DNA from: Actinomadura rifamycini DSM 43936
GTDB lineage: Bacteria > Actinomycetota > Actinomycetes > Streptosporangiales > Streptosporangiaceae
Assembly: GCF_000425065.1 (NCBI RefSeq)
Contig: NZ_AULB01000016.1
Span: 62,001 to 126,000, forward strand
Direction: 5' to 3'
DNA: 64,000 nt
Under the pieces are notes generated by a model. That model made no database searches. It was given only the letters and a program-made list of their open reading frames with translations, and was not told the DNA's origin. Made by a program: the position numbers and the translations under genes. Shown in pieces: positions 39,610 to 46,574 of the stretch (position 1 is the stretch's first letter; each line of letters opens with the position of its first letter).

Positions 39610-40527
39610 ATGAGCGGCGATCGTCCGAACCGGCCCGTGCACGGCACCGTCGCAGGCGGCCGGTACGTCGCGCTGCCCCCGACGGCCGTGGACGCGGTCG
39701 CGTCCGGCCCGGTCCGGTTGATGGTGGTCTGGCCGGGGTTCGACCCGCCGCGGACGGCGGAGGCGCTGGCCGCGTCGATCCCGCTGACGGGCGTGCCGGT
39801 GTGGCGCGCCTACCTGGACCTGCCCGCCCAGCTCCCCGGCGGGCTGGGCAGCGCGGCGATCCTCGACGAGTCCGGCATCGGGCTCTACGGGACGGCGGTC
39901 GAGCAGGCGGCGGGGCGGCTGCCGGAGGTCCTGGACGGGCTGCGCCGCGACCTCGGGGTCCCGGACGGGCCCGTCGCGCTCGCGGGGTTCAGCACCGGGG
40001 GCGCCGCGGCGCTGCTGGCGGTGGCGCGCGGGGACGTCGCCGTGGCGGCGGCCGCCGCGGTCGCGCCGGTCGTCGCGCCGTCCCGGGCGGCGCGGGCGGT
40101 GGAGAAGCGCGCGGGCCGCGACCGGTCGTGGCCGGACGCGTCCGTCGCGCTCGCCGAACGGCTCGACCTCGGCGCCCTCGCGGGCGACATCGCGGCGCGG
40201 GACGCCGAGCTGCTGCTGGTCGGCGGCGCGAAGGACCGCGTCGTCCCGTCCGGGGAGCTGACCGGGCTGCGGGACGCGCTGCAGCGGCACGGCGCGGCGG
40301 TGGAGACGGTGTCGTTCCGGATGGGGCACGCGCTCGCCGCCGAGCCCGGCACCGAGGCGCGCCCGCCGATCACCGAGGCCGTCCGGGTGGACGGCGCCCT
40401 GTCGGACTGGTTCCGGGACCGGCTCGCCACGACCGACGCCCCGGACGGCGCGGACGCGGAGTCCGGCGACGCCCGGGGCGACGGGATGGAGCGGGAGCGG
40501 CACGCGGCCGCGAGCGGCCTCGGCTAG
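39610..40527 (+). CDS. Alpha/beta hydrolase-fold protein
   Basis: A 305-residue alpha/beta hydrolase-like protein. It has 'RLMVVWPGFDPPRTAEALAASIP' at the first strands and the nucleophile elbow 'LAGFSTGGAAALLAV' (Gly-Phe-Ser-Thr-Gly-Gly) near residue 123. An acidic residue follows in 'LLVGGAKDRVVPSGEL', then the late His in 'FRMGHALA'. A disordered acidic/basic tail of ~30 residues follows. It has an ATG start with GGGAG upstream. Substrate unknown; the elbow is intact, so activity is likely. Confidence 0.8.
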   Translation: MSGDRPNRPVHGTVAGGRYVALPPTAVDAVASGPVRLMVVWPGFDPPRTAEALAASIPLTGVPVWRAYLDLPAQLPGGLGSAAILDESGIGLYGTAVEQAAGRLPEVLDGLRRDLGVPDGPVALAGFSTGGAAALLAVARGDVAVAAAAAVAPVVAPSRAARAVEKRAGRDRSWPDASVALAERLDLGALAGDIAARDAELLLVGGAKDRVVPSGELTGLRDALQRHGAAVETVSFRMGHALAAEPGTEARPPITEAVRVDGALSDWFRDRLATTDAPDGADAESGDARGDGMERERHAAASGLG

Positions 40528-40532
40528 GGCGG

Positions 40533-41222
40533 CTACCCGCGGGACAGCACCTCGTAGCGGACGGAGACGACGCCCGAGGAGGTGCCGCCGATGTCCTTCA
40601 TCGCCGCCTCGGACAGGTCGAGGCAGCGCCCGCCCGCGTAGGGGCCGCGGTCGTTGATGCGCACGACGACCGACTTGCCGTTGCTCTTGTTGGTCACGCG
40701 GACCTTGGAGCCGAACGGGAGCGTCTTGTGCGCCGCCGTCAGCTTGCCCGGGTCGAAGCGCTCGCCGCTGGCCGTCATCTGGCCCTCGCCGTAGTAGGAC
40801 GCCTTGCAGGAGCCGGAGTCGAGGACCTTTCCTCCCGAGCCGCCCGATTCCTTGGACCCGCCCGAGCCGCTCGACCTGGACGTCTCGGTCTTCTTCGGCT
40901 TCGGCGGGGCGATCCGCGCCGCGACGGCGTCGGGTTCGTCATCCCGCTCCGGCGCCGCCGGCGTCCGCGGCTTCGCCGGCTCCGCCGGCTTCGCGCCCGG
41001 GGCCTGCCCGCCGGGCGGCGCGGACGATCCGGATGGTTCGGGTGATTCGGACGGTTCGGCCTGCGGCAGTCCGTTCGCCGCCTGGGCCGCGCCCGCCGGG
41101 GCGCCGGTCTTGACGAACGCGAACGCGCCCGCCGTGAGGACGGCCACGGCCGCCCCGGAGATGATCAGAAGGGTGCGGATGCGCACCTGAGGTATGCGTA
41201 CACGAGCACGCTTGCCACGCAC
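40533..41222 (-). CDS. RlpA-like double-psi beta-barrel exported protein
   Basis: A 229-residue protein. A basic N-terminus and one hydrophobic segment (~residues 18-38, 'TLLIISGAAVAVLTAGAFAFV') form a signal anchor. A Pro/Ser/Lys-rich linker follows (~40-130), then a C-terminal RlpA-type domain ('CKASYYGEGQMTASGERFDPGKLTAAHKTLPFGSKVRVTN', 'VVVRINDRGPYAGGRCLDLSEAAM'). It carries the conserved Asp of 'NDRGPY' and a Cys pair. RlpA domains bind or cleave denuded peptidoglycan glycan strands. I prefer the GTG at 41222, seven bases after AAAGGA, over the TTG at 41228, which lies too close. Confidence 0.85.
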   Translation of the reverse strand: MRGKRARVRIPQVRIRTLLIISGAAVAVLTAGAFAFVKTGAPAGAAQAANGLPQAEPSESPEPSGSSAPPGGQAPGAKPAEPAKPRTPAAPERDDEPDAVAARIAPPKPKKTETSRSSGSGGSKESGGSGGKVLDSGSCKASYYGEGQMTASGERFDPGKLTAAHKTLPFGSKVRVTNKSNGKSVVVRINDRGPYAGGRCLDLSEAAMKDIGGTSSGVVSVRYEVLSRG

Positions 41223-41676
41223 GGGCAATTCCTTTGTTCGGGGACAGGACCCCGGACGCCCGGCGGTCTACCGCCGTCCTCGGGCGCGTCCGGGCGACGT
41301 CGACGTCCCCGTTCCGCGCGCCCTCCGCGTGCCGCTGCACGCCCGCGCCCGCGCCGTTCTCGACGGCTGCCGGCCGATGCTGCGGCGTCCGGTGCGTGCG
41401 GCGGTGCGAGTTCGCCGGTCCCGCGGCGCCGTGCCGGGCAGGTTCCCGGTCACGTCGCTCAGGTCCGGCGCTTCTCTCTTTTCACTTTGGATCTCGATGG
41501 CGCCGCACAAGTCCAAGACCGTACGTCGCGTACCGCCTAGATCAAGACCGAAGGCCGATGTTTGTGGGCTTTGTCACCCGCACTTTTGCCCTCGGAAGTC
41601 GATCAACTTCGCCGGGTGACCCCATTTCAAGATCGTCTTTACTCCGCATGGAACAGTCGATCTCGGCCCTATAACG
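41223..41676 (-). promoter_or_regulatory. Long untranslated leader/intergenic region of the rlpA-like gene
   Basis: About 450 bases without a supportable gene. The proximal 250 bases read as structured GC-rich sequence on the minus strand, including a CGGCGGT/ACCGCCG hairpin at 41261-41276. Farther up lies an AT-richer stretch with a GTACG-TCG-CGTAC palindrome (41521-41533). Actinobacterial cell-wall hydrolase genes often carry a c-di-AMP (ydaO-type) riboswitch here. I cannot confirm one by eye, so this is recorded as a candidate only. Confidence 0.3.
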
Positions 41677-41712
41677 GGCGGGCGGGGCGTTCCGCGGAAC
41701 GCCCCGCCCGCC
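41677..41712 (-). terminator. Perfect 36-bp palindrome, terminator of the small secreted protein gene
   Basis: 18-bp arms (41677-41694 and 41695-41712) without mismatch, beginning 13 bases after the stop of the minus-strand gene at 41726. No T-tract follows, as in many actinomycete terminators. It can also shield the region from plus-strand readthrough. Confidence 0.7.
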
Positions 41713-41725
41713 GTGCCGCCGGAGG

Positions 41726-42037
41726 TCACCGGAGGCCGCGCACCGGCGGCTTCGCCCCGCCGGACGGCTGCTTCGCGGCGCCGTCGTCCGCCTTCAGCAC
41801 CTCGACGACGCGGCCCTCCGTCGTCCCGAGGTCGCGGCCGAGCCCCTTGACGACCTCGCCGGCCCGGCCGAGGAGGTGCTCCTCGGTCGTCGGCGCGTGG
41901 TGGTGCCCCGCGGCGGGCGGGGCGGGGCGCGGAGCGGGCGCGGCCTGCGCGGCGGCGGGCGCGGCGAGGACGGCGGACGCCGCGAGCGCCGGCGCGAGGA
42001 CGCGGGCACGCAGCAGCCCTGTGGCGGACCGGTTCAT
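41726..42037 (-). CDS. Small secreted protein
   Basis: A 103-residue predicted secreted protein. The signal peptide (~1-33, 'ALAASAVLAAPAAAQAA') is followed by a Pro/His spacer, a short helix ('TTEEHLLGRAGEVVKGLGRDL') and a basic tail. I do not recognise a family. ATG start with a GGGGGGAACA stretch upstream. It stands between the RlpA-like gene and the di-iron protein with its own terminator. Confidence 0.65.
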   Translation of the reverse strand: MNRSATGLLRARVLAPALAASAVLAAPAAAQAAPAPRPAPPAAGHHHAPTTEEHLLGRAGEVVKGLGRDLGTTEGRVVEVLKADDGAAKQPSGGAKPPVRGLR

Positions 42038-42173
42038 TGTTCCCCCCGGGAATTGTCAGGTGTTCGACCCTGGACGTTCGTGCGTCCGCTGGTGCGGCGC
42101 ACCGTCAGTCGGGCACGCTAGTACACCCGGGAGGGGCCGCGCGGAAATGCGGCGGCGAATTGGGGAAGTCCAT

Positions 42174-42239
42174 AATGATCCACGGAAAGGGATCATTGAC
42201 ATTACGCCCGAAGCGGGGGCGTTCCGGGAACGCCCCCGC
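42174..42239 (-). terminator. Hairpins downstream of the di-iron protein gene
   Basis: Two structures. A GC-rich hairpin with 13-bp arms (42213-42225 and 42227-42239) begins 18 bases after the minus-strand stop. Farther on is an AATGATCC/GGATCATT inverted repeat with an 8-base loop (42174-42181 and 42190-42197). The first is a likely terminator. The second could be an operator or a second hairpin. Confidence 0.55.
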
Positions 42240-42256
42240 CTTTCTCCGGCGTCCGG

Positions 42257-43363
42257 TCAGTCGGACGCGCCGAGCGTGATGGCCTCGTCCACCTCCTGCT
42301 TGCGACCGGCCAGTTCGGTGGCGTAGCGCTCCTCGTCGACCTTCTCGGCGATCTCCTCGTCCTGCCGCATCAGCGCTTCGAGGTCGGCCTTGGCATTGTC
42401 GAGGACGCCCATGTCCGCGTACGCCTTCTTCACCTTGTCGCCCCACAGTCCGACGTCCCGGACGCACGGGACGATGCGGCTGAACAACAGCGACTGGTAC
42501 AGCGTGTACATGTCGGAGTTGTCGACGTACTCCATGCACTTGTCCATCGGCAGTTCGAGCTGTTCGAACACCTCGCGCGCCTTGAACCGGTCGCGCATCA
42601 GGTAGCAGCCCTCGACGACGAACTCCTCGCGCTCGGCCCGCTCCTTGTCGGTGAGCTCGGCGTAGTAGTCCTTGAGCGCGAGCCGGCCGAACGCGACGTG
42701 CCGCGCCTCGTCCTGCATGACGTACGCGAGGAGCTGCTTGACCAGCGGGTTCGTCGACATGTCGCGGTACAGCCCGAACGCGGCGAGGGCGAGGCCCTCG
42801 ATGAGGACCTGCATGCCGAGGTAGGGCAGGTCCCAGCGGCTGTCCTCCAGCGACTCCGCGAGCAGCTTCGCGAGGTCCTGGTTGATCGGGTAGTACATCC
42901 CGATCTTCTCGTGGACGAACTTGCCGTACAGCTCGACGTGCCGCGCCTCGTCCATCGTCTGCGTCGCGGCGTAGAACTTCGAGTCGAGGTCCGGGACGCT
43001 CTGGACGATCCGCGCGGACACGTTCAGCGCGCCCTGCTCACCGTGGAGGAACTGGCTGAACAGCCAGGAGCTCTGGTGCCGGCCGAACTCGTCCTTCTCC
43101 TTCTGGGTCATCTTGTCCCAGATGTCGGAGCCGAAGAGCGGGTTGAAGTTCTCCGGCAGGCCGGCGACGTTGATCGGATCGACCTCGAGGTCCCAGTCGA
43201 TGCGCTTCTGCGCGTCCCACTGCTTGTCCTTGCCCTTCTGGTACAGGCTCAGCAGCCGGTCGCGGCCTTCGTCGTACTCCCAGGTGAAGCGGGTGTCGCC
43301 CGCCATGGGGACGTTCCACGTGTCCGTGGAGACGGGCTCGGTGTAGAAGTCGTAGGAACTCAC
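42257..43363 (-). CDS. Ferritin-like di-iron protein (R2/AurF-like)
   Basis: A 368-residue helical di-iron protein. Ligand motifs are visible on the bundle helices: 'HGEQGALNVSARIV', 'TQTMDEARHVELYGKFV', 'VLIEGLALAAFGLYRD' and 'YVMQDEARHVAFGRLAL', the paired E/ExxH arrangement of ribonucleotide reductase R2-like and N-oxygenase/AurF-like proteins. The R2 tyrosyl-radical context is not evident, so an oxygenase or desaturase-like role is more likely than dNTP synthesis. Substrate unknown. A 33-base palindrome sits 62-94 bases upstream of the ATG, suggesting tight control. Confidence 0.8.
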   Translation of the reverse strand: MSSYDFYTEPVSTDTWNVPMAGDTRFTWEYDEGRDRLLSLYQKGKDKQWDAQKRIDWDLEVDPINVAGLPENFNPLFGSDIWDKMTQKEKDEFGRHQSSWLFSQFLHGEQGALNVSARIVQSVPDLDSKFYAATQTMDEARHVELYGKFVHEKIGMYYPINQDLAKLLAESLEDSRWDLPYLGMQVLIEGLALAAFGLYRDMSTNPLVKQLLAYVMQDEARHVAFGRLALKDYYAELTDKERAEREEFVVEGCYLMRDRFKAREVFEQLELPMDKCMEYVDNSDMYTLYQSLLFSRIVPCVRDVGLWGDKVKKAYADMGVLDNAKADLEALMRQDEEIAEKVDEERYATELAGRKQEVDEAITLGASD

Positions 43364-43424
43364 CGGGGGGTCCTCCTCGGGGGACGCGCCGCGCCGTCGC
43401 GGCGCTGGGGTCTGGTTCCGCCCA

Positions 43425-43457
43425 CCGCTTTACATCCCTTCGTAACATGTAAAGCGG
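43425..43457. promoter_or_regulatory. 11-bp-arm operator upstream of the di-iron protein gene
   Basis: Perfect arms CCGCTTTACAT (43425-43435) and ATGTAAAGCGG (43447-43457) with an 11-base spacer. It sits in a locally AT-rich patch between the di-iron protein gene and the LURP-one gene. The length suits a TetR-family dimer or a pair of dimers. The tetR gene at 44169-44792, two genes away, is a candidate. Confidence 0.65.
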
Positions 43458-43485
43458 GGGTAGATCCATACCCCGGGCCCAAGCC

Positions 43486-43505
43486 GGGCCGCCCCGGGGC
43501 GGCCC
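43486..43505 (-). terminator. 20-bp GC palindrome after the LURP-one gene
   Basis: A perfect inverted repeat (arms 43486-43495 and 43496-43505) three bases after the minus-strand stop at 43509. It is probably a transcription terminator; no T-run. Confidence 0.55.
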
Positions 43506-43508
43506 CCG

Positions 43509-44117
43509 TTACCGCGACTGGAGGGCGTCCAGCGCGACGGCCTGCGCGATGACCAGGCGCCGGTCGAGCCGCGGGTCCCGGATGTCGACCACGTACCGGT
43601 CCCGGATCCCGATCTTCTTCTCCACCGAGAACACGACCTGGTCGCCCGCGTAGAAGTCGAAGTGGTACGGCCACGCGAACGGGACGGCGTCCACGAACGG
43701 GATGAACTGCCAGACCCGCCGCACCAGCGCGACCGCCTTGTTGCGCTCGCTGCCGGTCGCCACGCCGAGCCCCGGCTGCTCCAGGTGCCAGGTGGAGGCG
43801 AGCAGCGACTTCTTGAAGTCCTTGCGGAACACGCCGATCGGCCGTCCCTGCGCGTCCGTGATGTCGTACGCCGAGGCCAGGTCGATGCGCTTGCGGGCCT
43901 TGAACCCGAGGATCGGCGTCGTCTTGGAGTCGTCCGAGTACAGGGTGACCTGCTCCTTGAACGCCATCCGCTTCTGCTGCGCGAACGCGAGCAGCTCGCC
44001 CTCGCCGCCCCCGGGGGCCTCCGCGTGCACCTCGTACTGGTTCACCATCAGCCGGATCCGCTGCCGGATCAGCAGCCGCGCCTGCGCCTGGAACCGCTCG
44101 TCGTCCACCGGAACCAC
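43509..44117 (-). CDS. LURP-one-related/scramblase-like family protein
   Basis: A 202-residue protein resembling bacterial LURP-one/tubby-like beta-barrel proteins. Repeated strand motifs include 'LLAFAQQKRMAFKEQVTLYSD', 'PILGFKARKRIDLASAYDITDAQGRPIGVFRKD' and 'RDRYVVDIRDPRLDRRLVIAQAVALDAL'. No membrane helix. These proteins are linked to membrane lipids in eukaryotes; bacterial roles are unknown. The GTG start follows AGAAGGAAC. It may share a transcript with the tetR gene 51 bases upstream. Confidence 0.75.
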   Translation of the reverse strand: MVPVDDERFQAQARLLIRQRIRLMVNQYEVHAEAPGGGEGELLAFAQQKRMAFKEQVTLYSDDSKTTPILGFKARKRIDLASAYDITDAQGRPIGVFRKDFKKSLLASTWHLEQPGLGVATGSERNKAVALVRRVWQFIPFVDAVPFAWPYHFDFYAGDQVVFSVEKKIGIRDRYVVDIRDPRLDRRLVIAQAVALDALQSR

Positions 44118-44168
44118 CTGTTCCTTCTTCTGTTTCGCCCGGAGTCTGCCATACCAGGGCGCGCCCGC

Positions 44169-44792
44169 TCAGGACTCGCGGATGTGCGCGGCGAGATATC
44201 CGTGGATGAGCCGCTCGGCCTCCGCGACGATCACCGGGTCGCCGTCCGGGCGGCGCCGGAACGCCAGCTTCAGCACCGCGTCCCCCGCCTCCACCGCGAT
44301 GGCCAGCGCCGTCGCCAGCTCGGGGGTGTCGCGCACGCCGAACGTGTCCACGATGAGCGTGCGGAGCCGGTCGGCGACCACCGCGTTGTTGTCGGCGTCG
44401 GAGTCGAGCAGGTGCACATCGGCGACGTCCCCGAACCGCAGCACCCGGAACCCGGGAACGGTCCGGTGCATCTCCACGAAGATGTCGATGATCGCGCCGA
44501 CCGTGTCGGACCACTCGGTGAAGCCGCCCTCGGCGAGTCGCGCCGAGACGCGCCGCCCGAACTCCTCCAGGTTGCGCTGCGCGAGCGCCTGCGCGACCGC
44601 CCGTTTGTCGGGGAAGAACTGGTACACCGAGCCGATCGCCACCTCGGCGCGCTGCGCGATCCGCGTGGTGGTGAGCCCGTCGTAGCCGTCCTCGTCGAGG
44701 ATCTCCGCGCAGGCGTCCAGCATGCGCTGGACGCGTTCGGCACTGCGGCGCTGGGCGGGACGGCGGCGGAGCGGAGTGCGGATCTCGGTCAC
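44169..44792 (-). CDS. TetR/AcrR-family regulator
   Basis: A 207-residue regulator. A basic N-terminal arm 'PLRRRPAQRRSAERVQRM' precedes the HTH ('GLTTTRIAQRAEVAIGSVYQFFPDKRAVAQAL'). The helical effector domain contains 'FGDVADVHLLDSDADNNAVVADRLRTLI'. The GTG start lacks a good ribosome binding site. It is oriented with the LURP-one and di-iron genes and divergent from the chorismate mutase gene 73 bases away. Ligand unknown. Confidence 0.85.
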   Translation of the reverse strand: MTEIRTPLRRRPAQRRSAERVQRMLDACAEILDEDGYDGLTTTRIAQRAEVAIGSVYQFFPDKRAVAQALAQRNLEEFGRRVSARLAEGGFTEWSDTVGAIIDIFVEMHRTVPGFRVLRFGDVADVHLLDSDADNNAVVADRLRTLIVDTFGVRDTPELATALAIAVEAGDAVLKLAFRRRPDGDPVIVAEAERLIHGYLAAHIRES

Positions 44793-44865
44793 CCTGCCAT
44801 TGTCCCCCCATTCCGCCGCACCCGGGGCACCCGGCCGACCCCGCGCCGCATGCGATGATCGGCGG

Positions 44866-45156
44866 ATGGACGCCCCCCGGTCCCTCGCGGACGTGCGCAA
44901 CCGCATCGACGGCATCGACGCCGAGCTGGTGCGGCTGCTGGCCGAGCGGCAGGCGCTCGTGCGCGCCGCCGCCGCGTTCAAGACGGACGAGCGGTCGGTG
45001 CGCGCGCCCGACCGCGTCGAGCAGGTCGTGGCGCTGGCCCGGTCGCGGGCGGCGGACGCGGGCCTGTCCCCGGACGTCGCCGAACCGGTGTGGCGCGCCA
45101 TGATCGGCGCGTTCATCGAACTCGAACTCGGCGAAGTCGACTCCCGCGACGCCTAG
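44866..45156 (+). CDS. Chorismate mutase family protein
   Basis: A 96-residue AroQ-type protein. It has 'LADVRNRIDGIDAELVRLLAERQALVRAAAAFKTDERSVRAPDRVEQVV' features with the N-terminal Arg ('RNRID'), the Lys in 'FKTD', and the Arg in 'VRAPDR', matching catalytic positions of the minimal AroQ fold. Conversion of chorismate to prephenate is the family activity; some relatives are isochorismate-pyruvate lyases. The ATG start has GGCGG upstream only. A 15-bp tandem repeat begins ten bases after its stop. Confidence 0.85.
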   Translation: MDAPRSLADVRNRIDGIDAELVRLLAERQALVRAAAAFKTDERSVRAPDRVEQVVALARSRAADAGLSPDVAEPVWRAMIGAFIELELGEVDSRDA

Positions 45157-45166
45157 CACCGTCCGG

Positions 45167-45226
45167 GCGAGCACGGTCGGGGCGAGCACGGTCGGGGCGA
45201 GCACGGTCGGGGCGAGCACGGTCGGG
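45167..45226 (+). repeat. Four perfect 15-bp tandem repeats
   Basis: The unit GCGAGCACGGTCGGG occurs four times head to tail without mismatch, flanked by degenerate partial copies on both sides (45157-45166 and 45227-45240). It lies between the chorismate mutase gene and the hydrogenase-linked PadR gene and is not translated in any supported gene. Perfect copies imply recent expansion or copy-number variation. Confidence 0.85.
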
Positions 45227-45271
45227 CGAGCACCGTCCGCCGTCTTCGCGGGGCGTCGCCGGACACACTGC

Positions 45272-45287
45272 GTGATCATGTGATCAC
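45272..45287. promoter_or_regulatory. Inverted repeat GTGATCA-TG-TGATCAC
   Basis: Perfect 7-bp arms 83 bases upstream of the PadR-like start at 45370. A further ATGATCAC lies at 45333-45340. A candidate autoregulatory operator for the PadR-like protein or a control site for the plus-strand hydrogenase-accessory operon. Confidence 0.5.
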
Positions 45288-45369
45288 ACTGGGGTTTTCC
45301 GTGCCGGGCCCCGGGTAGTGCCCCTCCACGAGCATGATCACCCGCGTGGCGTCCCATGAGGAGATGTCC

Positions 45370-45750
45370 ATGAACGGTTGCGAGGCGCGCGGCCTCCTGC
45401 ATCCCTATCTGCTGCTCCTGATCTACGAGCGGCCCGGGCACGGTTACGACCTCATCGACCGGCTGTCCTGCCTCGGGGTGTCGGACGTGGAGCCGGGCCA
45501 CGCGTACCGGGTGCTGCGCGGCATGGAGCGGGCGCGGCTGGTGGAGTCGACGTGGGTGCCGTCGGAGGCGGGCCCGGCGCGCCGCCGCTACGAGCTGACG
45601 CCGGAGGGCGTCGCCGACCTGGAGGCGTGGGCGCCGCGGCTCGCGCACCTCGGCGAGGTGATCACCTCGTTCCTGGCGCGCTGGAACTCGGCGGCGCGGG
45701 CGGCGGCCCCGGGCGCCGCGCGCGAGCCGCGGGCCGTGTCGTGGACGTGA
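45370..45750 (+). CDS. PadR-family regulator at head of hydrogenase accessory operon
   Basis: A 126-residue PadR-like winged-helix protein. It has 'LLHPYLLLLIYERPGHGYDLIDRLSCLGVSDVEPGHAYRVLRGMERARLVESTW', the wing 'ARRRYELTPEGVADLEAWA' and a short C-terminal helix. GAGGAG at 45358-45363 favours the ATG at 45370 over the one at 45364. The stop overlaps the next start, so it is co-transcribed with the SIS/HypC-like/SIS/HypF genes and is a plausible local regulator of the hydrogenase locus. Confidence 0.8.
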   Translation: MNGCEARGLLHPYLLLLIYERPGHGYDLIDRLSCLGVSDVEPGHAYRVLRGMERARLVESTWVPSEAGPARRRYELTPEGVADLEAWAPRLAHLGEVITSFLARWNSAARAAAPGAAREPRAVSWT

Positions 45751-46346
45751 CGGCGCGGGCGGCCGTCCGGGACGCGTTCGACCGGCGGACGGAGCCGGGC
45801 CGGGCGGTCGCGGACGACGCGGAGGCGATCGCGCGGGCCTGCCACGCGATGGCGGTGCGGTTCCACGCGGGCGGGCGGCTGATCGTGTTCGGCAACGGCG
45901 GCCCGTGCGCGGACGCGCAGCACGTGGCGGTCGAGTTCGTGCATCCGGTGGTGGTGGGCAAGCGGGCGCTGCCCGCGTTCGCGCTGACGGGGGACGCGGC
46001 CACGCTGACGGCGGTCGCGCTGGCGGAGGGGTTCGACGAGGTGTTCGCGGCGCAACTGCGGACGCTGGCCCGGCCGGACGACATCGCGCTGGGGCTGTCG
46101 GCCGACGGCCGGTGCGCGAACGTGCGGCGGGGGCTGGCGGCCGCGGCGGAGATGGGGCTGCTCACGGTCGCGCTGACCGGCGGGGACGGCGACGCCGGCC
46201 GGCCGGTCGACCACGTGCTGCGGGCCCGGACGGACGACCCGCTGGTCGCGAAGGAGGTGCACGTGACCGTCTACCACCTGCTGTGGGAGCTGGTGCACGT
46301 GTTCTTCGAGCATCCGGGGACGCTGCGGAGGGAGACGTCCCGGTGA
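45747..46346 (+). CDS. SIS-domain protein (GmhA-like), hydrogenase-linked copy 1
   Basis: A 199-residue sugar-isomerase-fold protein. The phosphosugar-binding 'IVFGNGGPCADAQHVAVEFVHP' resembles the 'GNGGSxxDAxH' motif of sedoheptulose-7-phosphate isomerases, with Pro in place of the first Ser. It continues 'LTGDAATLTAVALAEGFDEVFAAQL' and 'ALGLSADGRCANVRRGL'. The GTG start at 45747 overlaps the PadR stop; GTG 45741 is an alternative. A second SIS gene lies two genes on. A link of SIS proteins to hydrogenase loci is seen in actinomycetes, but their role is not established. Confidence 0.78.
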   Translation: MTARAAVRDAFDRRTEPGRAVADDAEAIARACHAMAVRFHAGGRLIVFGNGGPCADAQHVAVEFVHPVVVGKRALPAFALTGDAATLTAVALAEGFDEVFAAQLRTLARPDDIALGLSADGRCANVRRGLAAAAEMGLLTVALTGGDGDAGRPVDHVLRARTDDPLVAKEVHVTVYHLLWELVHVFFEHPGTLRRETSR

Positions 46347-46564
46347 GCGCGGGGGGCGTGCCGGAGTGCCACGACGGGGTGTGCGTGACGTGCTCGGACG
46401 CGGCGGTGCGGGTGCGGGTCCGGGAGCTGCTCGGCGACGGGCTGGCGGTCGTCGACACCGCCGCCGGTCCGGAGGAGGTCAGCGTGGCGCTGGTCGACGC
46501 GCGGGTGGGGGACGTCGTGCTGGTGCACGCGGGGGAGGCGATCGCGGTGGAGGCGTCGCCGTGA
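46343..46564 (+). CDS. HypC/HupF-like hydrogenase accessory protein
   Basis: A 73-residue protein with 'PECHDGVCVTCSDAAVRVRVRELLGDGLAVVDTAAGPEEVSVALVDARVGDVVLVHAGEAIA'. The C-terminal beta-barrel is HypC-like ('VGDVVLVHAG'), but the usual N-terminal 'MCLxIPG' is replaced by a CxxxxCxxC cluster. A canonical HypC is encoded separately at 51847-52131, so this is a divergent second copy. Overlaps the upstream SIS stop by four bases. Confidence 0.75.
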   Translation: MSAGGVPECHDGVCVTCSDAAVRVRVRELLGDGLAVVDTAAGPEEVSVALVDARVGDVVLVHAGEAIAVEASP

Positions 46565-46574
46565 GGGAGGGCGC

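Noticed and set aside
41521..41533. GTACG-TCG-CGTAC as an operator
   Set aside because: The arms are short, it lies far from any start, and no partner site was found; kept only as a remark.
42257..43363. Annotating the ferritin-like gene as ribonucleotide reductase beta subunit
   Set aside because: No alpha subunit is nearby and the radical-Tyr context is not evident; the neighbourhood does not fit dNTP synthesis.
45157..45240. The 15-bp array considered as CRISPR or as an iteron origin
   Set aside because: Units are too short and contiguous for CRISPR, and there is no replication protein or AT-rich segment nearby.
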